DNA from: Cladocopium goreaui
Taxonomy: Eukaryota > Sar > Dinophyceae > Suessiales > Symbiodiniaceae
Reading direction: 5' to 3'
DNA length: 64,000 nt
NCBI GenBank assembly: GCA_947184155.2
Contig: CAMXCT020002358.1
Coordinates: 35,001-99,000, forward strand
Position numbers and translations under genes: made by a program. Below the pieces are notes generated by a model. It ran no database searches. It was not told where the DNA came from and saw only the letters and a list, made by a program, of their open reading frames with translations. Positions 10,210-19,496 of this stretch are shown piece by piece. Each line of letters opens with the position of its first letter. Position 1 is the first letter of the stretch.

Positions 10210-10488
10210 GTTTTTTGATGATTTTCCCAGCTAGAAACCTCCATTTATAATGGATTTTCTATAGCTATATATGTTAAAACCTCCATTTATAATGGTTTTA
10301 GCTGTGTTAAATAACCATAACCATATATAAAACGATGATTTACCTATTGGACAACTAGAGTCGGCTCCCATTTTTTTGGGGATGCTATGCCGCAAAAAAG
10401 CCCATGATCATCGATCCATATCGATCCATTTTCCGAGGCTCTAAGGATCCGCATGAGATGGATGACCAGAAACCCATGGTGATGATGC

Positions 10489-10598
10489 TACCCTCTGGTT
10501 ATGTCAAAATAGCTATTCAAAATGGCCATAGAAATAGTGGATTTACCCATTAAAAATAGTGAATTTTCCATATTTTTTTGTATGTTTACCAGAGGGTA
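10489..10598. mobile_element. TACCCTCTGG-family TIR element
   Basis: 110 bp. The left end is TACCCTCTGGTTATGTCAAA and the right end TTTACCAGAGGGTA, so the arms come from two subtypes. Confidence 0.8.
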
Positions 10599-10796
10599 CC
10601 AAGAACAATCACAATAAAAATTCCATCAAAATGATGATGAAAAAACATACGAATACATATATAATGATGATAAGAATAAGCATAAGAATGGACATGGGTA
10701 AGTATTATACAGCATAGCAATCATGAATGACACTAATGTGGTAAACTCAATGACGTAAACCTACCATTTGCGGATGATGTTTAGCACCAACATGGC

Positions 10797-10876
10797 AATG
10801 CCAAGGATGAGATGGAGAAACGCCTGAAGGATATGGATGCAGCAACTGACAAGAAGGCGAGGAGTCACTGGCTACA
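10797..10876 (+). CDS. Candidate exon, coiled coil
   Basis: The frame NAKDEMEKRLKDMDAATDKK continues ARSHWLQ. Exact ends are uncertain (AAG|GAT at 10805, CTACAG at 10876). Coiled-coil character matches the exon at 11082. Confidence 0.45.
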
Positions 10877-10904
10877 GAAACCACTCACAAAAGAAACCCA
10901 TGAC

Positions 10905-11020
10905 TACCCTCTGGTGATGTCAACAGTTTGCTATTGAAGCCATGGTGATTTTCCCAGTCGAAATAGTGGATTTTCCCAGCTAGATAGCATGGTGGATCTT
11001 TCCATAGTTTTTTGATCTTT
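10905..11020. mobile_element. TACCCTCTGG-family element, left half only
   Basis: TACCCTCTGGTGATGTCAAC and the CCCAGCTAGATAGCATGGTG core are present, but the right terminal repeat is missing. An inverted half copy ends at 11478. Confidence 0.65.
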
Positions 11021-11081
11021 TGGAAACGCGGTGAAGTTCCAAACGCTGCCAGAAACTTGCGTGGACAGTTTCCACTGGTAG

Positions 11082-11147
11082 GTGAAGAATGTGGAAGATC
11101 AAGTGAGGCAAGCTGAGGCGGCTCTTCAAACATCCCTGCTTCACCAG
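11082..11147 (+). CDS. Candidate exon, 22 codons, coiled coil
   Basis: Acceptor GGTAG|GTG and a canonical donor CACCAG|GTATGA enclose VKNVEDQVRQAEAALQTSLL then HQ. Phase 0 on both sides, and it joins in frame to the exon at 11524. Confidence 0.6.
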
Positions 11148-11184
11148 GTATGATGAAACATGGGCTTGTCCAAAAATGGGGGGG

Positions 11185-11311
11185 TACCCTCTGGTAAACT
11201 AACATATTATGGCTACAGTATTGAACATGGCCCATAGAAATAGTTGATTTACCGTTCTAAAAAATGGTGATTTTCCAGTTCGCAAACTGTTTACAAGTTT
11301 ACCAGAGGGTA
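11185..11311. mobile_element. TACCCTCTGG-family TIR element in an intron
   Basis: 127 bp from TACCCTCTGGTAAACTAACA to AAGTTTACCAGAGGGTA. It lies inside the candidate intron 11148-11523. Confidence 0.85.
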
Positions 11312-11424
11312 TCCTGGATCTCCTAAATGGCTGTTTTTATGGGGATGGGGGGATCATGAACCCATCGAAATTTGTTTTTTTTTTTGGGACCAACACAGAT
11401 CTCGAGACATGCAGAGACACAGGC

Positions 11425-11478
11425 ACTGGGAAAATCACCATGGCTTCAATAGCAAACTGTTGACATCACCAGAGGGTA
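11425..11478. mobile_element. TACCCTCTGG-family element, right half only
   Basis: AAATCACCATGGCTTCAATA through TGACATCACCAGAGGGTA is the inverted counterpart of the half element that starts at 10905. Confidence 0.6.
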
Positions 11479-11523
11479 GTCACGCGTTTAGTCATCTCAC
11501 TTGTTGCATTTCCACATTTCCAG

Positions 11524-11574
11524 CTGGAGGACTACTTCAATCAAACCTACCTGGCCGGTGGAAATTCGGTGGAT
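11524..11574 (+). CDS. Candidate exon, 17 codons
   Basis: Acceptor CATTTCCACATTTCCAG and donor GAT|GTGAGC, both strong, enclose LEDYFNQTYLAGGNSVD. Phase 0, in frame after the exon ending at 11147. Confidence 0.6.
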
Positions 11575-11776
11575 GTGAGCCATATTAAAACCCAGGCGAG
11601 GAGCTTCGGGGAGCTTTGGCTTCCCATTGATCCCATTGATCTGGGTCAACAAATCATGGCTCGTCACGTCGCGAAAAAAAAGCCCTGGAATCATGGTTAA
11701 AAAAAAAGGGGAATCATCCCCAAATAGATGGCTGCAAGATTCAGATGAGTGAAATATTATCATCTACCCAGATTGA

Positions 11777-11881
11777 TACCCTCTGGTAATTTAACATAGC
11801 TATTGAAAATGGCAATTTTTCATGGGAAATTCCACTATTAATGGTCATTTTCCATAGTTATGTTAAATTACCAGATTGATA
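11777..11881. mobile_element. TACCCTCTGG-family element with altered right end
   Basis: Left end TACCCTCTGGTAATTTAACA; right end TGTTAAATTACCAGATTGATA. CCAGATTGATA also stands immediately left of the element, so the right end is a duplicate of the flank instead of the usual CCAGAGGGTA. Confidence 0.7.
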
Positions 11882-12150
11882 GTCACTTAGTCTGATCTGC
11901 AAGGCTGGAGTTCGAAGGCAATTCTTCGTCATGCAGGTGCCGATTATTGGCGACATGATGGGCGACCGCCTTTTTTAGCAACTGACATCATAATCAACAA
12001 CCTGATGGCATCACCAGCTAGACGACTCACATTAGATTCATCAAGCAAAACTATGATTCAGATGATTCAGTGGTGATGTGCTTTCATCAACCTTGGGTGA
12101 TTTATAAATTTACAACCATATTTTCAGCATATTTCACCATCCCTTAATTT

Positions 12151-12321
12151 ATGGCCATCAAAGCCCCGAAGATTTGGCAAGGCTTCCGTGACCAGGCCTG
12201 GATGGTGATTTTGGTGAACATCTTCATCGCACTTTGTATCGGAAGTGTCTCAGTGATTGCACTTGAGAAGGCCACGTCGTCGTTTTCTCGTCGATCGTTG
12301 ATGACCGTTTTTTCGGGGTGA
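12151..12321 (+). CDS. Candidate exon with a membrane helix, 56 aa
   Basis: The frame opens MAIKAPKIWQGFRDQAW and runs into a hydrophobic stretch (WMVILVNIFIALCIGSVSVI) of transmembrane length, then a basic Ser-rich tail to a TGA. It may be a complete small ORF or an exon of a membrane protein. There is no clear acceptor at the ATG. 12322-12950 contains only low-grade open frames. Confidence 0.45.
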   Translation: MAIKAPKIWQGFRDQAWMVILVNIFIALCIGSVSVIALEKATSSFSRRSLMTVFSG

Positions 12322-12954
12322 TGGCAGTGATGGCAGTGATGGTTAAGTCTCTGGGAAACTTGTACACAGTTTGCGAAGTGCAAAAATCACCATATCTGAA
12401 TAAGTAAATCAACCAGCAAAATTGGGGAAAATCACCAAATCACCATGACTTTTTATATGACAAAAAGTTCGGTAAACCAAGTATTTCTAGCCATGTTCAA
12501 TAGCTATTTTGATATCACCAGAGGGTCAAATCCATGGGGCCCAATAGAGGATGAAAGGCTCTGCCGCAGCTGTTTTTTTTGCCACTCATGGGCTCCGGAG
12601 CCTCGCGAAAGAAGAGGCCTGGCGACCGAAAAAAAACCGGGGGGTTCCAAGGAGGTCCGGTATGATGAAGCTCTGGTTTTTTCGACATCCAAAATTTCAA
12701 AACCAAAAGCATCAAAAAATCGAAAAAAAACCAGAGAATTTCGACATCGATTCCTGGGTTTTCACCTGAGTTTTTCAGATTTTCATGGAGATCTTCATAG
12801 ATCTCCATGGATTCCATACCTTGGAAACTGGATGGTTTTTGGCATTTTCGCAGGCCAATACCTGCGGACCTGGATTGGTGGTATTCTACACCCCTGGAGT
12901 ATGGCTTTCAAGGTCGGACCCGGGAGAAATCCATGGTGAATTTCCATGGTGAGA

Positions 12955-13217
12955 GACCTTCTGGTGATGTCAACAGTTTGCGAACTTGAAGCCATGGGGA
13001 TATTTTCCCAGTCGAAATTTCGTGAGTTTTCCCAGCTAGATAGAAAATGGTGGATCTTTCCATCGTTTTTTGGGACTGTTTACCAGAGGGTATTCCCAAC
13101 AAAGTGGATGGTTGAAGCCATGGTGATTTTCCGAGTCGAAATAGTGGAGTAGTGGATTTTCCCAGCTAGAAAATTGTGGATCTTTCCATATAGTTATGTT
13201 AAATTACCATATGATTC
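12955..13217. mobile_element. TACCCTCTGG-family element pair, first copy of a duplication
   Basis: The element (CTGGTGATGTCAACAGTTTG to TTTACCAGAGGGTA at 13092) is followed by a second, rearranged piece with CAGCTAGAAAATTGTGGATC. The whole block recurs at 13225-13484. Confidence 0.7.
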
Positions 13218-13224
13218 AATGATG

Positions 13225-13484
13225 TACCCTCTGGTGATGTCAACAGTTTGCGAACTTGAAGCCATGGCGATATTTTCCCAGTCGAAATTTCGTGAGTTTT
13301 CCCAGCTAGATAGCATGGTGGATCTTTCCATCGTTTTTTGGGATTGTTTACCAGAGGGTATTCCCAACAAATTGGATGGTTCAAGCCATGGTGATTTTCC
13401 GAGTCGAAATAGTGGAGTAGTGGATTTTCCCAGCTAGAAAATTGTGGATCTTTCCATATAGTTATGTTAAATTACCAGAGGGTA
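13225..13484. mobile_element. TACCCTCTGG-family element pair, second copy
   Basis: The complete element at 13225-13360 plus the rearranged piece ending AAATTACCAGAGGGTA at 13484. Very similar to 12955-13217, so a roughly 265 bp segmental tandem duplication. Confidence 0.75.
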
Positions 13485-13672
13485 TAGAATCCATTATTAT
13501 CCATTATTACCATAAATATATGATGGTATATGATGGTCATATCCAACTATGATCGTATGGGCAATATTGCCATTATATCCATCATTACCATCATATACCC
13601 CATTATTGGCTTTTCCACATCACATATAAAAAAAATACCAGAGAAGAACTGTGGAATAACTGCTATTTACAG

Positions 13673-13860
13673 GGCAAACCAGCATTGGTGAAGTTTGCCA
13701 AGTCGACTTTGTCCGATTGACTTCTGCCACAGACTCCGCCCAAAGGTCCTCTGCTCCTTCGAGAGTCATCTGTCAGGCTACTGGGATTTGTCAGAGCTTG
13801 CTTCAACATGGGTCATTAAATGTCCCCATTGAACATCACCCAACCGGTATATATGGTCTA
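13673..13860 (+). CDS. Candidate exon, up to 62 codons
   Basis: Acceptor CTGCTATTTACAG|GG opens QTSIGEVCQVDFVRLTSATD, and the frame remains open for about 60 codons without ATG. The true donor is probably earlier than 13860. Product unknown. Confidence 0.4.
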
Positions 13861-13923
13861 TAATGGCTACTTTTTCAGGTGATGTCCAATATTCCCAAAA
13901 TGGGACAGTTACCAACCCCTGTT

Positions 13924-14087
13924 CAAAGAATTAACTGGCCCCAAGATGGCCGGTCAAAATGATGCGTTGCAACAAACAGAACCAGCCATGGGTTCCCATG
14001 GTGGAACCCAGCTGTTTGAGCTGCAGCACCTGAGGTTTCCCCTGCAAAGTCTAGGGGATTCGAAAGATGTGGCAGCCGAGGTTCGGT
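13924..14087 (+). CDS. Candidate exon, unknown
   Basis: The frame reads ELTGPKMAGQNDALQQTEPA then MGSHGGTQLFELQHLRFP, to a TAG at 14088. The minus strand is also open. The exon edges cannot be set. Confidence 0.35.
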
Positions 14088-14138
14088 AGCTGGGTTTTGT
14101 TCATGGCACATCATGGCACATCCTGAGGAATTTTCGAT

Positions 14139-14371
14139 TACCCGGCCTGGTGCATTTGCAGTCCCAAAACACCATGGAAAGATCCACCATTTTGAATGGG
14201 AAACTATGGAAAACTATGGAAAGATCCACCATTTTCTAGCTGGGAAACCCAAAAAACCATGGAAAGATCCACCATGCTATCTAGCTGGGTAAATCCACAA
14301 GACTTCGACTGGGAAAATCGCCATGGCTTCAATAGCTATTTTGATAAATAACCAGAGGGATCCAGAGGGTA
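14139..14371. mobile_element. TACCCTCTGG-family element, long subtype, inverted
   Basis: Begins TACCCGGCCTGG and ends with a double GATCCAGAGGGTA. It is the reverse complement of the long subtype at 3162-3337, including CACCATGCTATCTAGCTGGG. Confidence 0.7.
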
Positions 14372-14611
14372 CCATCTTTGATGATGCCCGCCTTGTTCCT
14401 TGATGATCTCGTTTTGACTTTGAATGGAGACTGGCAAGACCAACCTGAAGATGGGGCTACCGGGCTACCATATCCACATCCTTCACATCCTTCACAGCCT
14501 TCATGACAGGAGCCTCAGGAGACAGGCTTGCCCAAGTCTCACGGCTGCACAGATTTTTGCGGTAAAGCAAAAATCAAGCAATCAAGATCAATCAAGCATA
14601 TTTTGACGCTT

Positions 14612-14666
14612 TACCATGCATTTACCATGCATTTACCATGCATTTACCATGCATTTACCATGCATT
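14612..14666. repeat. 11 bp minisatellite
   Basis: CATTTACCATG repeated about five times in perfect register. Confidence 0.9.
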
Positions 14667-14825
14667 TTTTGTTTGGGATAGTTTACTATTGCTTTACGGC
14701 TCTACGGTTACAGTGCCACGTGTTTTTGTGTTTTTCCCTCTCGCTCCCGAGGGATACAGATCCAGATGGTGAGACTGGTGCAGAGGCTTGTTTTTGTTGA
14801 TGGATTCATCAGAAACAAGAAAACT

Positions 14826-14932
14826 GGTTGGTGGTTTGGAACATTTGGATTATTTTCCCCAATAGTTGGGATGATGATCCAATCTGACTAACTCATATTT
14901 TTCAGGGGGGTAGGTATACCACCAATTAGAAA
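14826..14932. repeat. GGTTGGTGG-type inverted-repeat element, copy 1
   Basis: CTGGTTGGTGGTTTGGAACA opens a 107 bp block ending TATACCACCAATTAG. The same left end recurs at 15816, and an internal part (AACATTTGGATTATTTTCC) at about 6770. Confidence 0.6.
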
Positions 14933-15127
14933 ACTGTTTGATGATGACAAAAGATGGAAGAAAACTCTTGGCGAACTTGAAGATGTGAAACTTGAATGCA
15001 TTCGCTACTGTCCAAGAACCAGAAGATTCTGAAGGTTTGAAGATGTCTCTGTTCAGGAAAGCCTTCTTCCAGCATATTCTAGCTACGAGCAACTCGACGA
15101 AATGCACTGGGAAGTTGGCTCATGCTG
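14933..15127 (+). CDS. Possible exons
   Basis: KLFDDDKRWKKTLGELEDVK is open from about 14935. A second frame further on reads EDVSVQESLLPAYSSYEQLD. A frame change is needed, so an intron or noncoding sequence separates them. Low certainty. Confidence 0.3.
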
Positions 15128-15340
15128 AGTAAATCAAGTGGATTTCTACCCGATACCCTACAGCTTTCTGGAGCATAATTCATGGGATCGATTTCAAGGA
15201 AATTGTATTTTTCTTTTTTTTCAATCCCATGAATTCTTGGACATCATCTTTTCAGACGCTCATTTTAGAGGGGCTCCTGTAAATGAGCCAAGGGTTTCCA
15301 TCAATACAATTGGATCCCAGCAAAGTTGACTTCATTTGGG

Positions 15341-15449
15341 TATGGATCAATACCTATTAATACCATTTTTAGGGGAATGAACATCCATAAATCCCAGCTA
15401 TTTTGATGTGAACAAAAGGGGTACAAGGTTTTGACACACTGCCATTTGA
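15341..15449. mobile_element. ATATGRCTRTGGRTCAA-type TIR element, copy 2
   Basis: TATGGATCAATACCTATTAA to GACACACTGCCAT, matching copies at 5726 and 31711, with the right end partly degraded. Confidence 0.7.
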
Positions 15450-15547
15450 CAACTTTTTTTTGGAACATTCAAGAAATCCCCAAAGTCTCCAAGTCGTGCA
15501 GTGGGTTTCCAAGCCATCCCATCATCTCAGCAGCAAGCAAAGTCCAG

Positions 15548-15646
15548 GTTTCTTTGCGAGCGCATGCAGCAGAGGATGACTAATCTGCAGGAAGCCTTAC
15601 GGCAACTTGAGGAGGAAGCAGAGGAAGCAGTTGAGGATACGACCAG
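15548..15646 (+). CDS. Candidate exon, RFL-type coiled coil, 33 codons
   Basis: Acceptor AAGTCCAG|G, donor GACCAG|GTTGG, length 99. The frame, counting the split Arg codon, reads RFLCERMQQRMTNLQEALRQ then LEEEAEEAVEDTT. It is homologous in length, phase and motif to the exon at 19115 and resembles the one at 25440, so these are duplicated exons. Confidence 0.6.
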
Positions 15647-15815
15647 GTTGGAACCGGCTAATTTTTCAAAGTCTGTGTTTTTTTTTTTTGGTGACATTTA
15701 TCCAGTGAAATAATCCCAAAAATTGGGGGATTTGAATTGGCACAATGGGTGATTTATCCAGTGAAATTAGATTAAATTTGAGGGATTTAGCATGCTTCAG
15801 CTAGTACTCGAATAC

Positions 15816-15935
15816 TGGTTGGTGGTTTGGAACATTTGGATTATTTTCCGATTGGGAATGGAATAATCCTCCCAACTGATGAACTCACTCCATCATTTTT
15901 CAGAGGGGTGGCGAAAAACCACCAAGCAGTTTTTG
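15816..15935. repeat. GGTTGGTGG-type inverted-repeat element, copy 2
   Basis: CTGGTTGGTGGTTTGGAACA at the left; AAAAACCACCAAGCAG at the right forms the inverted arm. 120 bp. Confidence 0.65.
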
Positions 15936-16342
15936 ATGATTTTCCCATTTAGTTCGATGATTTTCCCGGCTATAAAGCTCTATTCTTCACCAGCATTTAT
16001 ACATATTTATAGATTTTTGTTGGTTGATGATATGTGAATATGATATGTAAATGGCTGATTGATCCAGCAGCTACTCAGTTGACCTGGCCACGTCCTCCAT
16101 CGGATCTGTGACCCCGCCGCAGGTTGCCTCCCAAAACAGCCGTAGCCGAGGAGGCGCTGCAAGTTGTGATCCAAGTTGTGCAATCCATTGACCCTTTTTT
16201 AATGGGCGGGGGTCATGTGAAATCACCATTTGTTTTTCTGGTTATATAAACGGTTCCAACTATGTAAAAAAAACGAAAAATCATTTTTTTTCCATGACCA
16301 TCATGATGGGTCATGATTTTTTCACGATCTTTTGCTACTCAG

Positions 16343-16421
16343 AAACCCAGCATTGCCAGGAATTTGTGGAACAGCGCGCAGCGCCGTTTGAACGTGAAGA
16401 GCTTGAAGCGACAGAGCCAAG
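16343..16421 (+). CDS. Candidate exon
   Basis: Acceptor TTGCTACTCAG and donor CCAAG|GTGGTC. Two frames are open: KPSIARNLWNSAQRRLNVKS, or TQHCQEFVEQRAAPFEREEL, the latter more coiled-coil-like. Confidence 0.4.
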
Positions 16422-17074
16422 GTGGTCAACTTGTTGGTCGTTTGGAGCTTGGATCATTGACATGTAAAAAAATCGGAACATTTATGATAGATGATGATAT
16501 AGATGCATGGGATATGATAGATGATGATATAGATTTATGGGAAATCTATGATCATCTATGGGACATGAAAAAAACAGATTTTCAATCTTGGGACCGCTTG
16601 TTTTTCAATCTTAGGAAGCTGTTTGCGGATCCCAACGCTTTGAAAACACCCAAGGAATCAGTTGTGTTCTCAAGTTTCAGACATTTGGGGGCTTCTCAAG
16701 AGCCACATTGCATGCAAGTTTCGTAGCAAGCTCCGGTCAGGTTAAGCCATCTTTTGCCACATTAGTGGCTGCTACAGCTCTGGTGATATACTTGATATCT
16801 TGAGATCATGGTCATCCATGAACTGTGAATTCGTTCTGAACCATTGGTTCAGTAGAGTGGAACTAGGATAGAATCCCAAACTGCTACATCTTGTGTTATT
16901 TTTGGAATGTTGTTGAAATCCATTTCGCTGGATAACCGGTTCCGCTGGATAAATCACCGTAAATCATCATAAATCCCCTAGGTTTGAGGCTTGAATGACC
17001 ATTTTCTCGGCACTTTTCCCTCGTTTTCCCGTTTTTTTGGCCATCATTTTTTGGGTGTTGCAACTGCCAGGCAG

Positions 17075-17158
17075 GACCCAAACATCGACCCACACGTCGA
17101 CGAGGTCGACGCAGCCGTCGCGGATGGGAGCAGCGTTGCGGCAGAGACCCGACTGGAG
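17075..17158 (+). CDS. Candidate exon, 28 codons, acidic
   Basis: GGCAG|GAC acceptor and CTGGAG|GTGTAA donor enclose DPNIDPHVDEVDAAVADGSS and VAAETRLE. Phase 0, GC-rich. An inverted-repeat element starts 31 bp downstream, inside the next intron. Confidence 0.55.
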
Positions 17159-17189
17159 GTGTAACGGGTTTCGGAGATGAAGCTCCAGT

Positions 17190-17309
17190 TACCCTCTGGT
17201 AAACAGTCCCAACAAACTATGGGAAGATCCTCTCCATTTTATAGCTGGGTAAATCCATTATTTCGACATGGCAATTTTCAATAGCAAACTGTTAGTTTAC
17301 CAGAGGGTA
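17190..17309. mobile_element. TACCCTCTGG-family TIR element
   Basis: 120 bp, TACCCTCTGGTAAAC to GTTAGTTTACCAGAGGGTA. It begins shortly after the exon ending at 17158. Confidence 0.85.
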
Positions 17310-17679
17310 TTTCGGAAATGGGGATGGGTCAAGTTACTTTTGAAATGACACGAGGGGAACACACATCCAGCAGCGAAAAAAAAAAGGGTCCGGGTGCCAG
17401 GGTTTTGACTGCCAAATAATGATTGGACTTTTCAAATTCAATGCGATTGAGGTACATTTCTTCATGATTGGAATGTTTCTATCATGATAGTATAAGTATG
17501 TATAAGTTATGATTAGTGTATGTAACTTAAAACCAGCTATGATTGGAAGATACTTTTTGACAATGGAACATCACCTATGAATGGAGGTTTATAGCTGGAA
17601 AAATCATCGAACTAAATCGGCCATTTTCCATCGCCACGATTGATTCCCAGAGGGCAGTTATTTTTCAAGGTACAATGGT

Positions 17680-17880
17680 ATATAAAATTAAACCAACAAT
17701 ATACTATGATATAGTAATATATATATATACATACAATATAACGGAACTATGATTGGTTATTTTCCAAGATATTAGTTTGGTTATTTTTCAAAGTTATATA
17801 AAACATATAACCGAACTATGATTGGAATATGTTTATACTATAAACCAACAATATACTATGATATAGTAACTACATAAAAG
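17680..17880. repeat. AT-rich direct repeats
   Basis: AAACCAACAATATACTATGA followed by TATAGTAA occurs at about 17690 and 17841, with an intervening (TA)n run. Apart from this, 17310-19080 holds little; a possible exon or C-terminus (KAALEDSGSLLLFEPLSEWL, then TGA) lies near 18370-18433. Confidence 0.55.
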
Positions 17881-19114
17881 ACGTAGAACCATGATTTCCA
17901 AATTTTACCAATTTCCGCATTTTCTTTTGGATTACTATCAATAAACACTGGGGATTTAACATGATTTAACTAGTCAAGCTGGCCACTTATCCACTAAATT
18001 TAGTTTGTAAACAAACACGCGGAATATCTCTGACCAAGAACTAACTTCCCTGGCTGACCAGTGGGAAGGCCATCGCGGTTTTTTTCACAAAGGGATAGAT
18101 AATGAGGAGATCCCAAAGTGGGGTCTCCCAAGAAAAACTGCAGAAATTGGAGTTCCGATGTCATCCAGATTTTTAATGGGTTATGATAGAAGCCACCAGC
18201 TCAGAGCTGGTGAACGGGATGATTTTTCATGAGCTGTCGAAATTAACATTGACATCATTGACCCAAGTCTGCTTTTCCAAAAGGAACTCGCCCATTGTGA
18301 AGGATGATGAAAAATTGGGCTAGGACTTTTTCTTCATGAAAAACTGGCGGAATCTCAAAAAAATTCTTTGAAGGCCGCCTTGGAGGATTCTGGCTCGCTC
18401 CTCCTCTTTGAGCCGCTGAGCGAGTGGCTTTGACACGGAGATTCAGCAGCCTATGGGGGGCAAGACTGGTGAAAACCTATGACATTTGATGAGACATGTG
18501 ATAAACATATGTGTTTTCGTGTAGATTTCATAAGATTTCATGACACAGCCAAAAAAACAGCCACTAACACATAGTTCACCATGACAACATCTATGATGTT
18601 AGTATATTTTAGTGATATGAGTGGCTAAATACAACAATTCACATCATCCAAATGGACTGGATTGATATGGCAATCAGTCCGTGCGGCAATATTGCAAATT
18701 GGTGAACTATCATAGTTCCGCCAGAGCAACAACTGGATGTACCAACAAAAAATCCCACAATCAGATCAAAAAGCATGGAGGATTTATGATCAACTCCTAT
18801 GATTTGCCGTGGAAGGGGATGACCATCCAATGAGCACAAACTATGTTGGTTACATCACATCCCATAGTGTCATTAGTGTTAGATGTGTTAGACAGTTTCG
18901 CTATCGAGTCGACAGTTTAACGCACGCTCAAACTTTTTTCCCACAGCTGGTTTTGGCTGAAGATTTTTTAGACTTGACCATTTTCATCCATTTTCCCACT
19001 TTTTTTTGGTGCGCCGAAAATATGGGTATCTGATGGTATCTGCAGTATCCCAAACCATTGCCTTTCCCATTGCTAAACCAATAACTTGGATGCCTTGGAC
19101 AACCGTCCGGTCAG

Positions 19115-19213
19115 GTTTCTGCGCAACCAGCTGCATGAAAAAATGGCGGCCATGCAGCAAGCCTTAGAAGCCTTGGCCACGCCCAGAGCAACACCGGAGC
19201 TTCAAGCGGAAAG
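19115..19213 (+). CDS. Candidate exon, RFL-type coiled coil, 33 codons
   Basis: Acceptor CGGTCAG|G and an AAAG|GC donor, length 99. The frame reads RFLRNQLHEKMAAMQQALEA then LATPRATPELQAE. Same length, phase and heptad pattern as the exon at 15548. Confidence 0.6.
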
Positions 19214-19310
19214 GCCGGTTCCACAACCTTTGATTCACCAAACAGCAAGCCCGGCAGGTTCAAAAATAATAGTCATTTAATAGGGGTTTTAAGCATCAAA
19301 CTAGGAGGAT

Positions 19311-19380
19311 ATAAGTGGATATAACTGGTAAATGATGGTTGATGATTAGTTCAGGGATTATACCAACCAATACAATTGAT
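19311..19380. repeat. Left copy of an inverted repeat flanking the 483 bp array
   Basis: GTGGATATAACTGGTAAATG and GGTTGATGATTAGTTCAGGG recur in inverted orientation at about 23754-23828, on the far side of the tandem array. Confidence 0.6.
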
Positions 19381-19496
19381 GACTATCATAATCCACGAAC
19401 TGGGAAATCCACTATGATTCACCAAACAGGATTTGGTTTCATTTTGATGAAGAACATCATGATGGTGCCCCATTTTGGGTAAAACCAACTGTTGTG

